A stretch of 64,000 bases of DNA. Source: Epiperipatus broadwayi (lineage: Eukaryota > Onychophora > Udeonychophora > Euonychophora > Peripatidae). The stretch covers positions 9,032,269 through 9,096,268 of the forward strand of contig JAQFVV010012423.1 in assembly GCA_028023455.1 (NCBI GenBank), read 5' to 3'. Shown piece by piece: positions 1-13,000 of the stretch. Numbering within the stretch: position 1 is the stretch's first letter; each line of letters begins with the position of its first letter. The translations under genes were made by a program, and so were the position numbers. The notes beneath the pieces are model-generated. The model did no database searches, was not told the origin of the DNA, and was given only the letters and a program-made list of their open reading frames with translations.

Positions 1-841
1 GTTGATTCAGTAACTGAATTTTACTGACACCTAGACAGAAATAAAAAATATAAAAATTAATACATAATAATACTATTACTAATAAAGAAATTTAATTTAT
101 TATTATTATAGGGAATTAAAAATAAAAATAAAATTTGCATTGTAAATTCACATCTAAAGGCAGTTTCAAATAACAATAACATTTATTTAACAAAGATAGT
201 AATTTTCCAATGCTTGCTGTCCTTTTATCATATTTTATTCTAACTCCCAATTTTAGAACTATACCATAAACTTTTAACAAAAGCAAAAAATTGGTGTGGA
301 TAATCATAAAGCAGTAAAAGAAAAAAAAATACTGTTAAGCATTTGAGATATGGGAAGAAAAAAAAAAGCTCTGTAGATCACAAGTTGCAAAAAAGTATTT
401 GATCAAAGGATAATTGTTTAATTATATTACTATATAGACCTTGTTTTCTAAAGCAGTCTAAATATTCTGTAAGATATATTCTTAATACAATCTTTTCAGG
501 TCTCATATTTTATATCTGTTATACAAGAGTGATAAGAAGAAGAAAAAACCTAAGTTTTTCCACATCTTTCTCATAATGACCAACAATACTATATTTCTAC
601 TATAGATATGGTCATATTAGCTCAGCTTGTTTGAAAATATTTTCACATTTGATTGAATTCTTTTACACCCAGTTATCAATGTTTTTCACATACTCAGTAA
701 TTTCTCAAAATAATTTTTAAAAAGCAATATAAACATATTCCCTATATTTATGAAAATAAATAAACAAATAAAATATATTTAGTTTCTATAACAAAAATAA
801 AAACATATTTTATCATCTAATGCTTGCATAAAAAGAGTTAC
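1..841 (-). other. Nup205 intron downstream of exon h (partial)
   Basis: A+T-rich intron sequence after the donor at 841-840. I looked for a continuation of the Nup205 frame and found none. The 63-codon open frame at 116-307 has no resemblance to the expected protein. No mobile element is recognised here. Confidence 0.6.
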
Positions 842-1084
842 CTTTTTTAATTTTGAATGGAACATGTCTTAGATGACGATCTAAAAAGTCATGAGCTGTT
901 CTTAAATATCTCATGGTAGGATTTGATGTATCTTTACTAAATGACAATGCGTAAATCGTTTGATATGCTAATTCTGTAAACACTGGCATTTCATAAATAC
1001 ATGTAGGCCCACTTCTAGAATCCACTCCGTGATCCAGAAGACTAAGAATTGAATGCAGACATGTTCTTGGAGATCCTAAAACAC
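842..1084 (-). CDS. NUP205: Nup205 exon h (last seen in window)
   Basis: The exon is 243 bases, phase 1 in and phase 1 out. The acceptor is CTTTCAAG before GTGTTTTAGG and the donor is AAAAAAG followed by GTAACT. It encodes GVLGSPRTCLHSILSLLDHG, then SRSGPTCIYEMPVFTELAYQ, SDTSNPTMRYLRTAHDFLDR-like text and HVPFKIKK. 'GVLG.PRTCLH' and 'TMRYLRT..DFL' are near-invariant in the family. The following exon must lie below position 1. Confidence 0.93.
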
Positions 1085-4000
1085 CTTGAAAGGTAAAAAA
1101 AAAAAGTTAACAAAAACATATTAACATTTTCATTAAAAGAAATACATATGTGTAATTTAAAATTCATATATGATGATCTAAATATATGGATCAGTGCTTT
1201 ATTGAATTGTGTAGTTTAGGTTCAAAATCATATCGAGTAAAAAGTAATTTTTAATATTTAGTTTAAAATTCAATTTCATTAATTCAAAATACAATTAGAA
1301 TAATGCAGGAAATTAAAAGGAAAAAGATGGAATTAAAATCAATTTCTTCTTTGTTTTTTTGTGATGTTAAAACATTATCCCAATTTAAATATGTAAATAT
1401 CTTTAAGCAAATTTCAAATATAAATCTAGATTACATACATAAAAAGTTACATAATAATAGTTTAATAGTGATATTAGCGATTAAGCCAATGCACATGTGC
1501 TTTAAAGATAAATTATAAATGAATACTCTCACTTTTCCAGACACAAAATATAGTTTTTTTTTAAAAGATGGAATGAATCCACCCATCCTTTTAACCCAAA
1601 CATTTATGTATGGGCACATCTTAAGCGTATGGATTCATTCCATCTTTTCAAAATGTGCATTGACTTAATCGCTAATATTACTATTACATAGCAATAATTT
1701 AACAAAATAAATAAAGTACAGATAATTGTGGGCTCATTGCTCATAGGAATATGCTGTCACTCTATTTAGTAGTGAAGACTGTAACATTATTCCAATCATA
1801 TTTATTTTTGCAGTCAATAAGAATACTCTGAAACCTGTATTCTCTAGCTAAAAACAAGTTTGCTTATAAGCCATCTTCCTAAAAACAAACAAACAAAAAA
1901 TCTTGACTCGTTGATGACATGAAAAATTTAAAGATTCATTAGCTCAGACTTGAATCTTAGATCATGGGCATGGTAGAGTTATGCCATTAGATCATTCACA
2001 GGTTTAGCCAATATTTTATTACAATATCAATAATTCCTACAATAATTATTTTTTAATTACAACATTTTTTTTAATTGTTTAGATCCAATTTAATGATAAC
2101 ACTTAATTTACTGAAAAATGGATTTAGAATAGAAAAAAAAAAACTGCCTTAAACATATTCATTGCAAATTATATCACATCCAAATTACATACAATATTTA
2201 AAAAAAAAAAAAATGTACTGAAGAGATAGACATAGAGATAAGAACATTTAAAATATATACTTAAAGGGATATTATTTTTAAAATGCTTATTATCTCATTC
2301 AAATGAATAAAGAGGATAAGAATATAATAGTATTAGCACATTATGAGAATATGAAGAGATATGAATTTTATAACAGGAACGAGTTGAAAATAAAAATAAT
2401 AAATCAAAAGAATGAGAAAAGTTGAAAAGAGTAAAATATTAAAGATAATATATTTGCAAAATATAGTATATTGGTTCTTTTAAATATATAAATAGATTAA
2501 TTAAGAATGAAGTCAATAAGAAAAAAATAAATATTACAATAGTTAAATTGGCTTTTAGTTAAGTATAAGATAATTTTATGGCTATTCAAGGAAAATTAGA
2601 AAGAAGTTTAGTAATTGTTTGTTTAAAATATATTTTTGTGTTATGTAGAAACTTTGAAGATTAAAATAAATAAATCTGAAATAATGAGAAATATGAGCTT
2701 GGAAGCCAATTTGGGATAATATCACATAGAAAAACGATTTAAAAAAGTGAGTTAAAAAAAGTCATTATGAATAAAATTTAAATAATAAAAAGTTGAAAGA
2801 GATCGACCATGTCCAAAATAAAATAAATTTTTGAAAAACTCAAAAAAATTGTAAGATACACAGGACATGCTTGATAACAGATAATGAATGATAATTACTG
2901 ACAAATCAAATTTAAATAATATTTAGTGTAATAAAAGACAAACATTTACTGACAGTTGATTATTTTCAAAAACATAGATAAAACGTTTTTGTTTAAAAAA
3001 CAAAACAATCTAAGCCCTATACGGTGTTGTTGAAAAATACATTGATATTTTATGTTTTAAAAATATTCTTCAGGAAAAAAGTATTTTCGAATAGATATGG
3101 TTTTTGTTGCTAAGCAAATGCAAAAAAAATGTGAACAAAGATGGGATTTGTACATAATATGTGCCCATATCCAAGATTTCCTTAAGTTAAGAGTTTCATA
3201 TTATATATAATTCAAAAACAATATTGAATAAAAAACAAAAAACAAATAATCATTTTCTAAATGTTAATTTTTTAAATACACATAAAAAAAAATGTCCGAA
3301 GTTTGAGAATATCATGAGTTACAATTTAAATAAAAGTGAAAACAATAAAGTTACACCTAAAAATAAGCTTTTTCAATATACTATTGCTTTTAGAATAATT
3401 TCAAAATCAATTTGAGATTTTGGATTCAATCAAATGATGATAAACTATATGAAACATGGATGAAAGTAATTATTTAACTTCAGCTTTTATTATGCTAAAA
3501 TAAAAGTTTAAAATGTAAATAAGATAAACTATTTTTTAAAAAAAAATCTTATTAAGATATTTAAAAATCTTTTTCTCAAAGACCCCTTTTTTTTTCATTA
3601 CTTGGTTATTGTAAAAGAAATATATATATATATATAAAGAGAAGTATTTTAAATAAATGAATGTGTTAGCTTCTTAAGAATAAGTTAACCTTGACCAACA
3701 CCACCCCACTTCCCAATATAAAATCAATTTTCCTAATTTAAAAGTGAAACTTTTTTTCTTCAGAGTATTAATTATCAATTGAATAAGATTATGGACAAAG
3801 ATAAAAAAAAAAAAGACAGTTCACTACAATTACACTTAATAATTAACTTATAAGTATTTACTGATTTTCAATTTAATTTTTAAAACACGTGTATATCTAC
3901 AGTATAAATATGTTTTAATACCCATAAGCCAGATGCTGTGCTCAGATTGCCGATATAAATGGTAGAACAAATAATAGTGCCTAATCAAAAGTACTTGTGT

Positions 4001-7000
4001 CTCGGGAAATAAAATGTTGGTTCATCAAAGCTATGTACTGTTAACAATAAAAATAATTTTTCCTATCTCCCCCTTCCTTTAGTCATTTTACTGTATGGCC
4101 TGATTGTCATGAGAATAATAAGCAATTTTTTTTCTACATCCACTTTCACATTCTTAATTTAATTTTGTTAAGTGTTTCTGTTAATCTTCTGAACTTCATC
4201 TTGTAAGTTATTTCCAGAGTTTGTATATTTTCTATTGATAATGATTAATTGGTCTTTTTGTTAAATTTTAGCATACACTTCAGTCATTGATACGGCTACA
4301 AACTGTATAAATTCTGCAATTGCTGCAGAATCTAATGTTATCCATTTTTATATTATCTGCCTTTAAGTGAGTCAATTATATGAAAATGCTTTTTATTTAG
4401 GGATTGTTTCTCTGTAATGATTTGTTTATATTAATTGATTCATTGTTGAAATTATGTCATTATATCTCTGTGTTTACTGTAATGGGCTTGAATCAGCAAT
4501 TATGTGACATCAATCTGCTTCCATTAAATAATGTATAAATATATCTGAATGTATTAAAAAAAAATAAAAATTAAGCACATTTGATAAATCATTTCAGAAC
4601 TACAAGACTTGATTTTTCATGCATGGAAGCAAATCCAACTTAACTGGAATATCTCAAGATTCAACAAGTAAAGTTCTCAATAGATTTAATAAACACAAGT
4701 TTCAAGGAAGTGATTGTATATATGATTCTTCAAAAAAGGATAATCACTTCATTTGATGTTAATTTGATTTCTTTGAAATTATATCTATGAATCTATTTAA
4801 ATAAGTCTCTTTAGTTAATCTTTTGTTATATAATGTTTATGACATAATAGTCTTTTGTTATATAATGTTTTAATTTTTTCTTCCACATAGATTAATTTTT
4901 GGTAAAATTATGAATAACAACTAAAAAAAAACAGAGTTGTAATCATTAATATAATTATGTATAATTCTGTGGGATAGACTTATTAAAAAAAGTAAATACT
5001 TTACTTGCAAAATTTACAGATTCAATCACTGATATGAAAGATATGTGAGTTATCATGCAAACAGCGAACACAATTTTTTAGCAAAAATGAAGCATATCCA
5101 AATCAATCGATGATAATTTAATATTTTGTTGATTTTGTAATAATTTTATAAAGACATAAAGTTTTAAAAAGTTACTAAAAGAAATTAAAAAAATTTGAAC
5201 TGGCAGATGTTTATAATGTTAAAGAAATTTTGGCATTTTCTAATCTTACAGAAATATGTTCTTATTTCTAAGATTATTTCTTGAACATTCTTCTATTGCA
5301 TTAATTTTACATCACATGATCACCTTTCTTTATGGTTACACAAGCTGTTTTTCACAGAGGCAAAACTCCATACAGTTAGTGCCACTCAGTGCAAGCCAGA
5401 GTAATCAATGAATGCAGAAAGGTTTATGCCTAAAATCCCTATCTAGTATCTACTTATCCAATATCCCCAGACTAGTTTCTTGTCCTCACTCATGAAAGCC
5501 ATAAACTAGAAACTAGTCTGGGAATATTGGATGAGTAGACACTAGATAGGGATTTTATGCACAAACTTTCCTGCATTCATTGATTACTCTGGCTTGCACC
5601 GAGTAGCGCTACAGTATGAAGTTTTCCCTCTGTGAAAAACAGCTGGTGTAAGCATAAAGAATGGTGATCATGTGAAATTTGATTGTTTAATACCAATCCT
5701 GCCCAATAGGATTATGGTGACTGGTTATTAAAAAAGCAAAGACACAAAAAATATGGATGCGGAACTGAGTTTAGATCTATACAACTACACAAGCTGATGA
5801 GCTTAGCTTGAAAACATTATTATATTTTCATTTTTGGACTCAAAGCTTTATAGTCAGCTAAAAAAGTCTGGAAGGCTGCCTTGGATCCTAATATCTAGGT
5901 GCAGCGCTCTCAGATCCAAGACTCCTCACTGATGAAAGCCACAAGCTAGAAACTAGTCTTGGGATATTGGATGAGTAGGCACTGTATAGAGATTTTATGC
6001 ACAAACTTTCCTGCATCCATTGATTACTCTGGTTTGCACTGAGTGGTGTTACTGTATGGAGTTTTGCCTCAATATTGGGTGCGAGTTAATTTATGATAAT
6101 AGCAAGAAAAGTAGTTTACTGTTTAGGGCTTGAACAGGATCTTTAGCAATAAAGGAATATACATATAAATGGAAAAATGTGAGTGATATAGTCTGCAAAT
6201 TGTGTAAAGAAGTCATAGAAAATATAAGGTATCTGTTAATTAAATGTAAATGTTTGAAAGCAGAAAGGGTACAAATAATGAAGTTGTGAAAAAATAAATA
6301 TAAACAAAGTGATTATATAGAAAGTGGGTTATTAGTTTTTATGCTGGATTTGGGAAAAGATAAGAGGTATTTAGATATAAAGGCTATGGAGTTGTCACAG
6401 ATTATGTTGTGGAAATGGAATGGAGCAGGAGAGAGAAGAATATGGAAAAACTTAGGGCAGGGAATGGAAAGGGAAGGTAAAGCAGCTACTGGGTTTCCCT
6501 GGACATAGTGGCCGAGAGATTTCTGACTCCATATAAGGAGAAGTCACAGTGCATCACATCACATCTGTGCATTAGTTTTAATTATCAAATGCTTTATTTG
6601 CTTTAAAGATTTATCTCTTATTATACATATCATTCTTTTAAAATGAAAGAACAAGACTACTACTATTTTGTTATCATGATATATTATCAATTTTAATCTT
6701 TTTTTATCTGCCAGTTTCAGGATCACAGTGTACATTTTTTATTGTTTGAAGTTTCTTTTTTTTTCTGAACAAGGAAAAACTTGAATCCTAAATAGTATCC
6801 AGAACATTCACTGCTAAATCAATATCTTTGAGTAATTCCATACTACTGATGCTTGAATGCTTAACTTAAAATATGATTTTACCAAAAAGCAAGTTTTTTA
6901 CTGTTAATTTTTCTGTATCTGTTCTTCAAAAAATTCAGTGATGGTTAATTTACAATATACTATCACACTAAAAAAACAAATTAATATAAAGAAGGGCTAA

Positions 7001-10000
7001 CTGATGATATGCAACACTTGAAGAAATGAAGATAAACCTAATCTAATGGCAGAGAGAGATTAAATTTTGAATGAAAATAGATGTGAGCACAACGATGCAA
7101 ATTGGTGATAAAGATGATATATATATTGTAAGTATTCAGATTAATTGTCAAAGTATTTTAAAAAAAAAATAAAGAAGTTTGTTGATCTTGTTTGGTTTTC
7201 TTTTCACTTGATACAGGGATAATGGGAAATCTTGAAAATATAAATTTAATTTGATAACCATGGCAACCTAAAGCTTTTTAAATAATATTATTTACTGCTA
7301 ATTCTAATTTAAAAATCCTAAATCTGTTGCAATTAATCTTAAAAAAATATATAAACAGGTAAACAAACAAATAAATAAATTTTGGAAATAGTTCAGTGTG
7401 ACATAAAAGTTTACTTGAATAGGATCATTATTATCTTCACATATTTTAATTTCTGTTACTGCAGTCACCATAGAAACATCTATTACACAAAATTAAATAT
7501 TTTTATGTGTCACATTTTTGTTTGTAATTTAATTAAAGAAAAAAAATTTATTATAAAAAAACATATGTTAATTATTGACATTTATAGAATGTATAAGAAT
7601 TGTAATATAAATTCTTTATTTTGGTTTAAAATTAAAAAAAATCATATCAAACTTAAACTTCATTTCAATGTATCCATTTCTCTTCAAACTTCCACTGCAC
7701 TTGCAAAAAGGAGGGAAAATTTGCTGGAATATATCGTTCTTCATTGAGTTGTCTTAGGAGAGTGAATTTCAACAGTTGTTATGACAGCCATAATGTCAAA
7801 AAGAGTATAGTATAAATAGACAGAAGAGACTATAATAGGACTTCTCATCCTTCTGTCATTGCCGAGAACAGACGTGTTTTTCTGTTCCTAAAAAAAAAAA
7901 AAATCTTTAAAATTTTATTTTTAAATCGTTAACCCATAAAACCATGGAAGGTTAGAAAGTTTAATTATCTGACCATTCATTTGTGGGGCAGCTTGCTGAG
8001 GAAGTTTAGAAGACGGCAACAAAAATGTGAAAGCAGGAAAATCTATAAAAGCGTTGTATGGCAGATCGGCTATTTTAAAATAAAAGGGATTCCATGTTTA
8101 AAAATCCAAATGTAACTACCATTATTTTCGCTGGATATTTTATTTCAAGCCAAGAAAATCTGCAGGCTCAACTGGATCAATTCATGTTATTAATAAGCAA
8201 TTTAAACTCCACTCTCCTAATTCCAAAAAAAAAAAGCTAGTTATAAATTCTTTACTTGATTTAATGGAATTACATCTTAAAGAAATTCTATCTGAACATT
8301 ATTGCCAGCGAAAGGGAAAATTGAAGCTAGTAATGTATATATATATTAGCTGCTGAAAGCTGGACCTATATATATCTGAGAGGGAATATTGAAAGTTCAA
8401 CTTATCTTTTCTCTACTCAAGTAAATAAACTCATCTTTACATCTTAGGATTGAGAACAAAGAAGCTACAATGGATAGTGAAAATGGACAGACTTTTACTT
8501 AGGATATGATTTTTTTTTTATGTGTATGTGTGCATATATATATATTTAAAAGAAGAGTTTATATTTTATTTTAAATCATATATAGCGTATATATAAGAAT
8601 AATAGGATTTATGCAATGAAAGGCTCAGAGAGATTCCTACTAATGATTTAGCTCTTGTCTGGAAGTGTATATAAATGCGATCCGATGTCTTTTTTTTGAT
8701 ATTCAATTTGATTTTTGTATGTTCAAAACTTAGCTTGAAACATCAGACAGAAAAGGATTTGAATATAGAGCTTTATTTTAAGTTTGTTTAATTATTGTTA
8801 TATTAATGAACAAAGAGAGTTCATTTTTCTTCAGTCACACATCTATTTTTTTTTTTGGTATTTGCTATTCAAAAATTTTATTCAGATATCAAAATCTCTC
8901 TTTCCATTCATTTTTTTTTATGTGACTTTATTGTTTCACAACATACTGTAGAGTTATACACATAGATTTTATCATTTTATTAATTTTAATCAATTACAAA
9001 CACTGATTAATCTTCTGTTGTATTTTGTTATTGACATTACCAATTTTTTTTATAATCCAATAAATTAAGTTGATTTAAATGCTACGAATCTGTTTAATTC
9101 TTTCTTTGGATTGCGTAAGATGATTTTGTTATTTAAAATTCGATCCAAGATTCAAACTCAACTTGGTAAGTGAACAAGAATATAAAATATGGTATGTTTT
9201 GTACATCATCATTCTTTTTTTTAATCTTATTTACATATAAACTTTATATTTATTTCTGCATTTGAATATTTGCTTATACTTTTTTTTTAGTTAATATTAC
9301 AAGTCAATGTCATTAGCTTAGAGTTGATTATTTCTTTGCTTATCTAATCCCATCATGAAAATCTTAATAGATCCTATTTTGTCAATCGTTTAGAACAACT
9401 TATTTTGAATACTTTTTAAATTCTGTTGAAGTGAAGATAACAAATTTCATTGACTAACTTAATTGAATATCATCTTTGATTTGAAAAACTGTCAATTATT
9501 GTTATATAGCTTAATTGTTACCAAAATCAATTTCATATTCGATTGAGTGAAGGTTCAAATGAATAATATTAATGATTATAAGTTAATACATCCAATGGAG
9601 ACTTAAGATATATTTTATATACTTTTATGTGATTGAGTATTGTAGAGTGAGAAATTATTAAATGAGACTTAATGATGATAAATTCTTGTAGAGTATTTCA
9701 TCTTAGAATAACTGAAGTAATAATTGATTGTCGCTCAACTGTAGTATAGGAATGAAATGTTTATATTATGTTTGACGTTTTATTGAAATAAGTATAAATT
9801 TGAGCAAAGGATTATTTTTACTTTAAACATTTAAATAGAATATCGTTAACTAATAATTGTAGTAAATTTGAATTATTATAATAACAGTAGATTAATAAAG
9901 TATATCGGAATCTAATTTAGTTATTGATTCAAACACTTTCATTTAATTACCAATCAAACAGATAGCTTTATCATATATTGTTGTTTAGGGCAATGATATA

Positions 10001-13000
10001 CGATTTCGCTGCTTATTGCAGTTTACCTTGTAATTGTAAAAGACTTGTTGATGTCTGGAGCGGATAATCTCATTATTTCATTTCGTTTTACACATAGTTT
10101 GAACAAATTAGGTTTTAGTAAAGATTATTAATGTTTTATGATAGTTCATTACAGAATGGTGACCCCGATTGAGCTAGCTTTTTCTTTTTTTTTTTTACTG
10201 AGATCAAATTGATCATTCTCTCCAGCATCACACACAAATTTACCCATTACAATAAATATTGTAATGGACAGTCTCCCACTTTAGACTGGTTAATATCCAA
10301 TACCAGAGAATATCACTCGACTATAGCCTAGAATGTCTTCTCAACAGACATCATATTAGTTTTACTGATGAGAATATGAAGCCATAAACACCTATATAGC
10401 CACATACCATTTACTAATAGATAGTTTTAATTTCACCAGATTCTTTAAAGATATCAATTGACAAAAGCAGACAAGTAAACAGATGCTAAGAATGATCTAA
10501 TAACAAACAAATTAATTTTATTAGCAATTTAATATAATAGTTAAATGTCATAAATTGAAATTACTTTTTTTATGTTGGCATATTTTCATCTGATATTGGG
10601 TAGCCCTCGACTATTATAACAACAAAAGCTAGTATGATTATAAATTCAGTATTACCTCTGAAGACTATTTATCACCCCAATAATGACAGTGACCATCTGA
10701 ATTTTTAAAATCTAGATATATACATTAGTCAAGTTAAGATGTGAGCATTAATTTTTCTATTAGTTTAAAAGGATAGCATAATAAAATAGATTAAATTTAC
10801 TTTAAATATTTACAATGTGAAGACAATTATAAAATCAATTCTACACAATATGCTTTCAATTCTACATCACATTAAAAGTAAAACCACTTAATAAGCTTTT
10901 TAATAACCCAGAGTAACATTAAAATTAAATTCATAGGGAGAAATGTCTCTCTAAAACCATATGTTTCTCTAAACCTGGAGCAAAATCAAAGTTATCCATG
11001 AGTGACTCAAACAAAAATAATATATATCAGGGAAATAACATATACGGAATTCAAAACAGTGGATAAAATATCTACAGGATTGCTATATAAATGCACATAT
11101 CTATATATGCTAATCTCTAATTTCAGATGCATATGCAAAAAAAAAAAAAAACTCACAAATTGCAATAAAAGTTCTCAATAAAATAAAACCAGTTTATTAA
11201 ACTACACATATAAGTGTATGCATGCACACCAGCTTTGATTCACACATAATTAGATTCTATTCAGTTATCAAGCTGCAATTAGACCATAACTTGGATCCCA
11301 CTGTGACTAACATCGTGTTCCGAGAGAGATGACAGAATAAGGTGAAGGAAGCATGGTCAATAGCTAAGGATCATCATACCATCAATAAAAAGAACTCCAG
11401 TGCCTCTCTTTCTAAAAAATGACACTTTCGTTATTCGCATGTAAATCTACTCCTAAAAATTCAATTTTATGATAATCTATTATTTAATATTCTCAACTTT
11501 CTTTAAACATTTTAGGAACCATTACAAATAGATTATTTAAATAACTTAAATTTAAATAGCTTCAGAGATATGAGTTTTGTTAACTAAATTTCAATTCTTT
11601 TAAGAAATACTGAACTGGGTTTAGATCTGTATGACTATACAAGCGAATGAGTTTGGCTTAAAAACATTGTGTTTTTATTTTGGACTCATAGCTCTATAGT
11701 TAACTAAAAAGATAAAAAGTGGTTGCTGGAGGGTTGCATAAGTTCCAAAGATCTAGGTGCAGTGCTCTCAGTCCAAGATTCTAAATTAAACATTTTATAT
11801 TTCAAAACTCTTTAAGAAAAAAATTCATGACACAAGATTGTTTTTATTTCCTTTTTTTTTTATCTTGAATATTTAAAGGGGTCAACAATTATACACAATT
11901 AAATTTAAAAAGAAATTAGTCATAGACAATAAAAAAATTAAGCAACATCTGCACCTTTAAATATTCAAAAGCATACCATGATATAAGTCAAATACTCTGA
12001 AAACTAAATGAAGTATTATAAAGCATAAATATTACAACTAAGTTAACATTGAAAAATAAAAACAATAAACAAAATCGCAAAAATTAAATTATAAATTTGC
12101 TCTGAAAACTAAATAAAATATTATAAAGCATAAATATTACAACTAAGTTAACAATGAGAGATAAATATAATAAATACACAAAATCTCAAAAATTAAATTA
12201 TAAATTTATAGTTAATATAAGTATTACTGGCTTGTGAGAACTAGTTTTTTTAAAAAACTGTTTATCAAATCGTTACTGTTCATAAAATAAACAAACTGGT
12301 TACCCCAAGTGCAAGATATGGCTGAGAAGAGATTGTTTCAGCATAAAGATCAGATTACAATTATGTACATTTTGACTTAGACTATTAGTGATATTTGGTA
12401 GATACTTTTCAAAATATTTTGTCACAATCGGATTTTCACATTTCAAGGCAGAATTTTTATTAAAATTTTCCCTGTTGAGAAGCGTATCTGTTTTAGCTGT
12501 GATGGAAGATATATAAAAACAGCTGGCACGATACTGGATTTATTTAAGCAATTGTAGTGGTTATGGGCTCCATGCTCGAAATAAGGTTCTTTAGTGACAG
12601 TTAGCAGTACATCCCTGATTAGTTCAATTGCTTGTAGAGGTAGCTCATAATTCATATTGGCAGCTACCATCCTGGTGAATAGTAAGCAGAGATAGCAAGC
12701 AAAAATCAAAGACAAAATTATTTTCCGAGTCTGCCCTTTTATACAGTTACCAACTTGCAAAACAATTTTTTTTTTAGTTAACCAAACCAGTAACACTCAC
12801 GTAACATGTTTAAAGATAAAACCTAGCTATCTTAATTCTTAAAAAAATATGTTCATTTTAAAACATTTGCAAAATATAAAACAAAGCTTAATTTAAAAAA
12901 TCAGTTTTAAAGAATTTCCCTTAATACTGAGATAAACCATTTTATCAAAATTTTTCTTAATTAATCTGATTCTTTCATTATATTTAATAAAACTTTGTTT

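Noticed and set aside
1925-2000. tRNA-like text (TTAGCTCAGACTTG) as a SINE
   Set aside because: Only a weak A-box resemblance, with no B box at the right spacing and no flanking direct repeat.
7382-7747. 121-codon plus-strand open frame
   Set aside because: Dominated by N, K, I, F and Y as expected from A+T-rich noncoding DNA, with no motif, splice context or conservation evidence.
7680-7890. Possible LTR or promoter (TATAAATAGA near 7811)
   Set aside because: There is a TATA-like box and slightly higher G+C, but no repeat partner in the window, no TG...CA boundaries and no flanking duplication.
12443-12796. 117-codon minus-strand open frame in the Nup205 intron
   Set aside because: Amino-acid composition is mixed enough to be tempting, but it matches no part of Nup205 and no domain I recognise. 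Exons g and h join in phase without it. It may be a transposon scrap, but I cannot support a gene.
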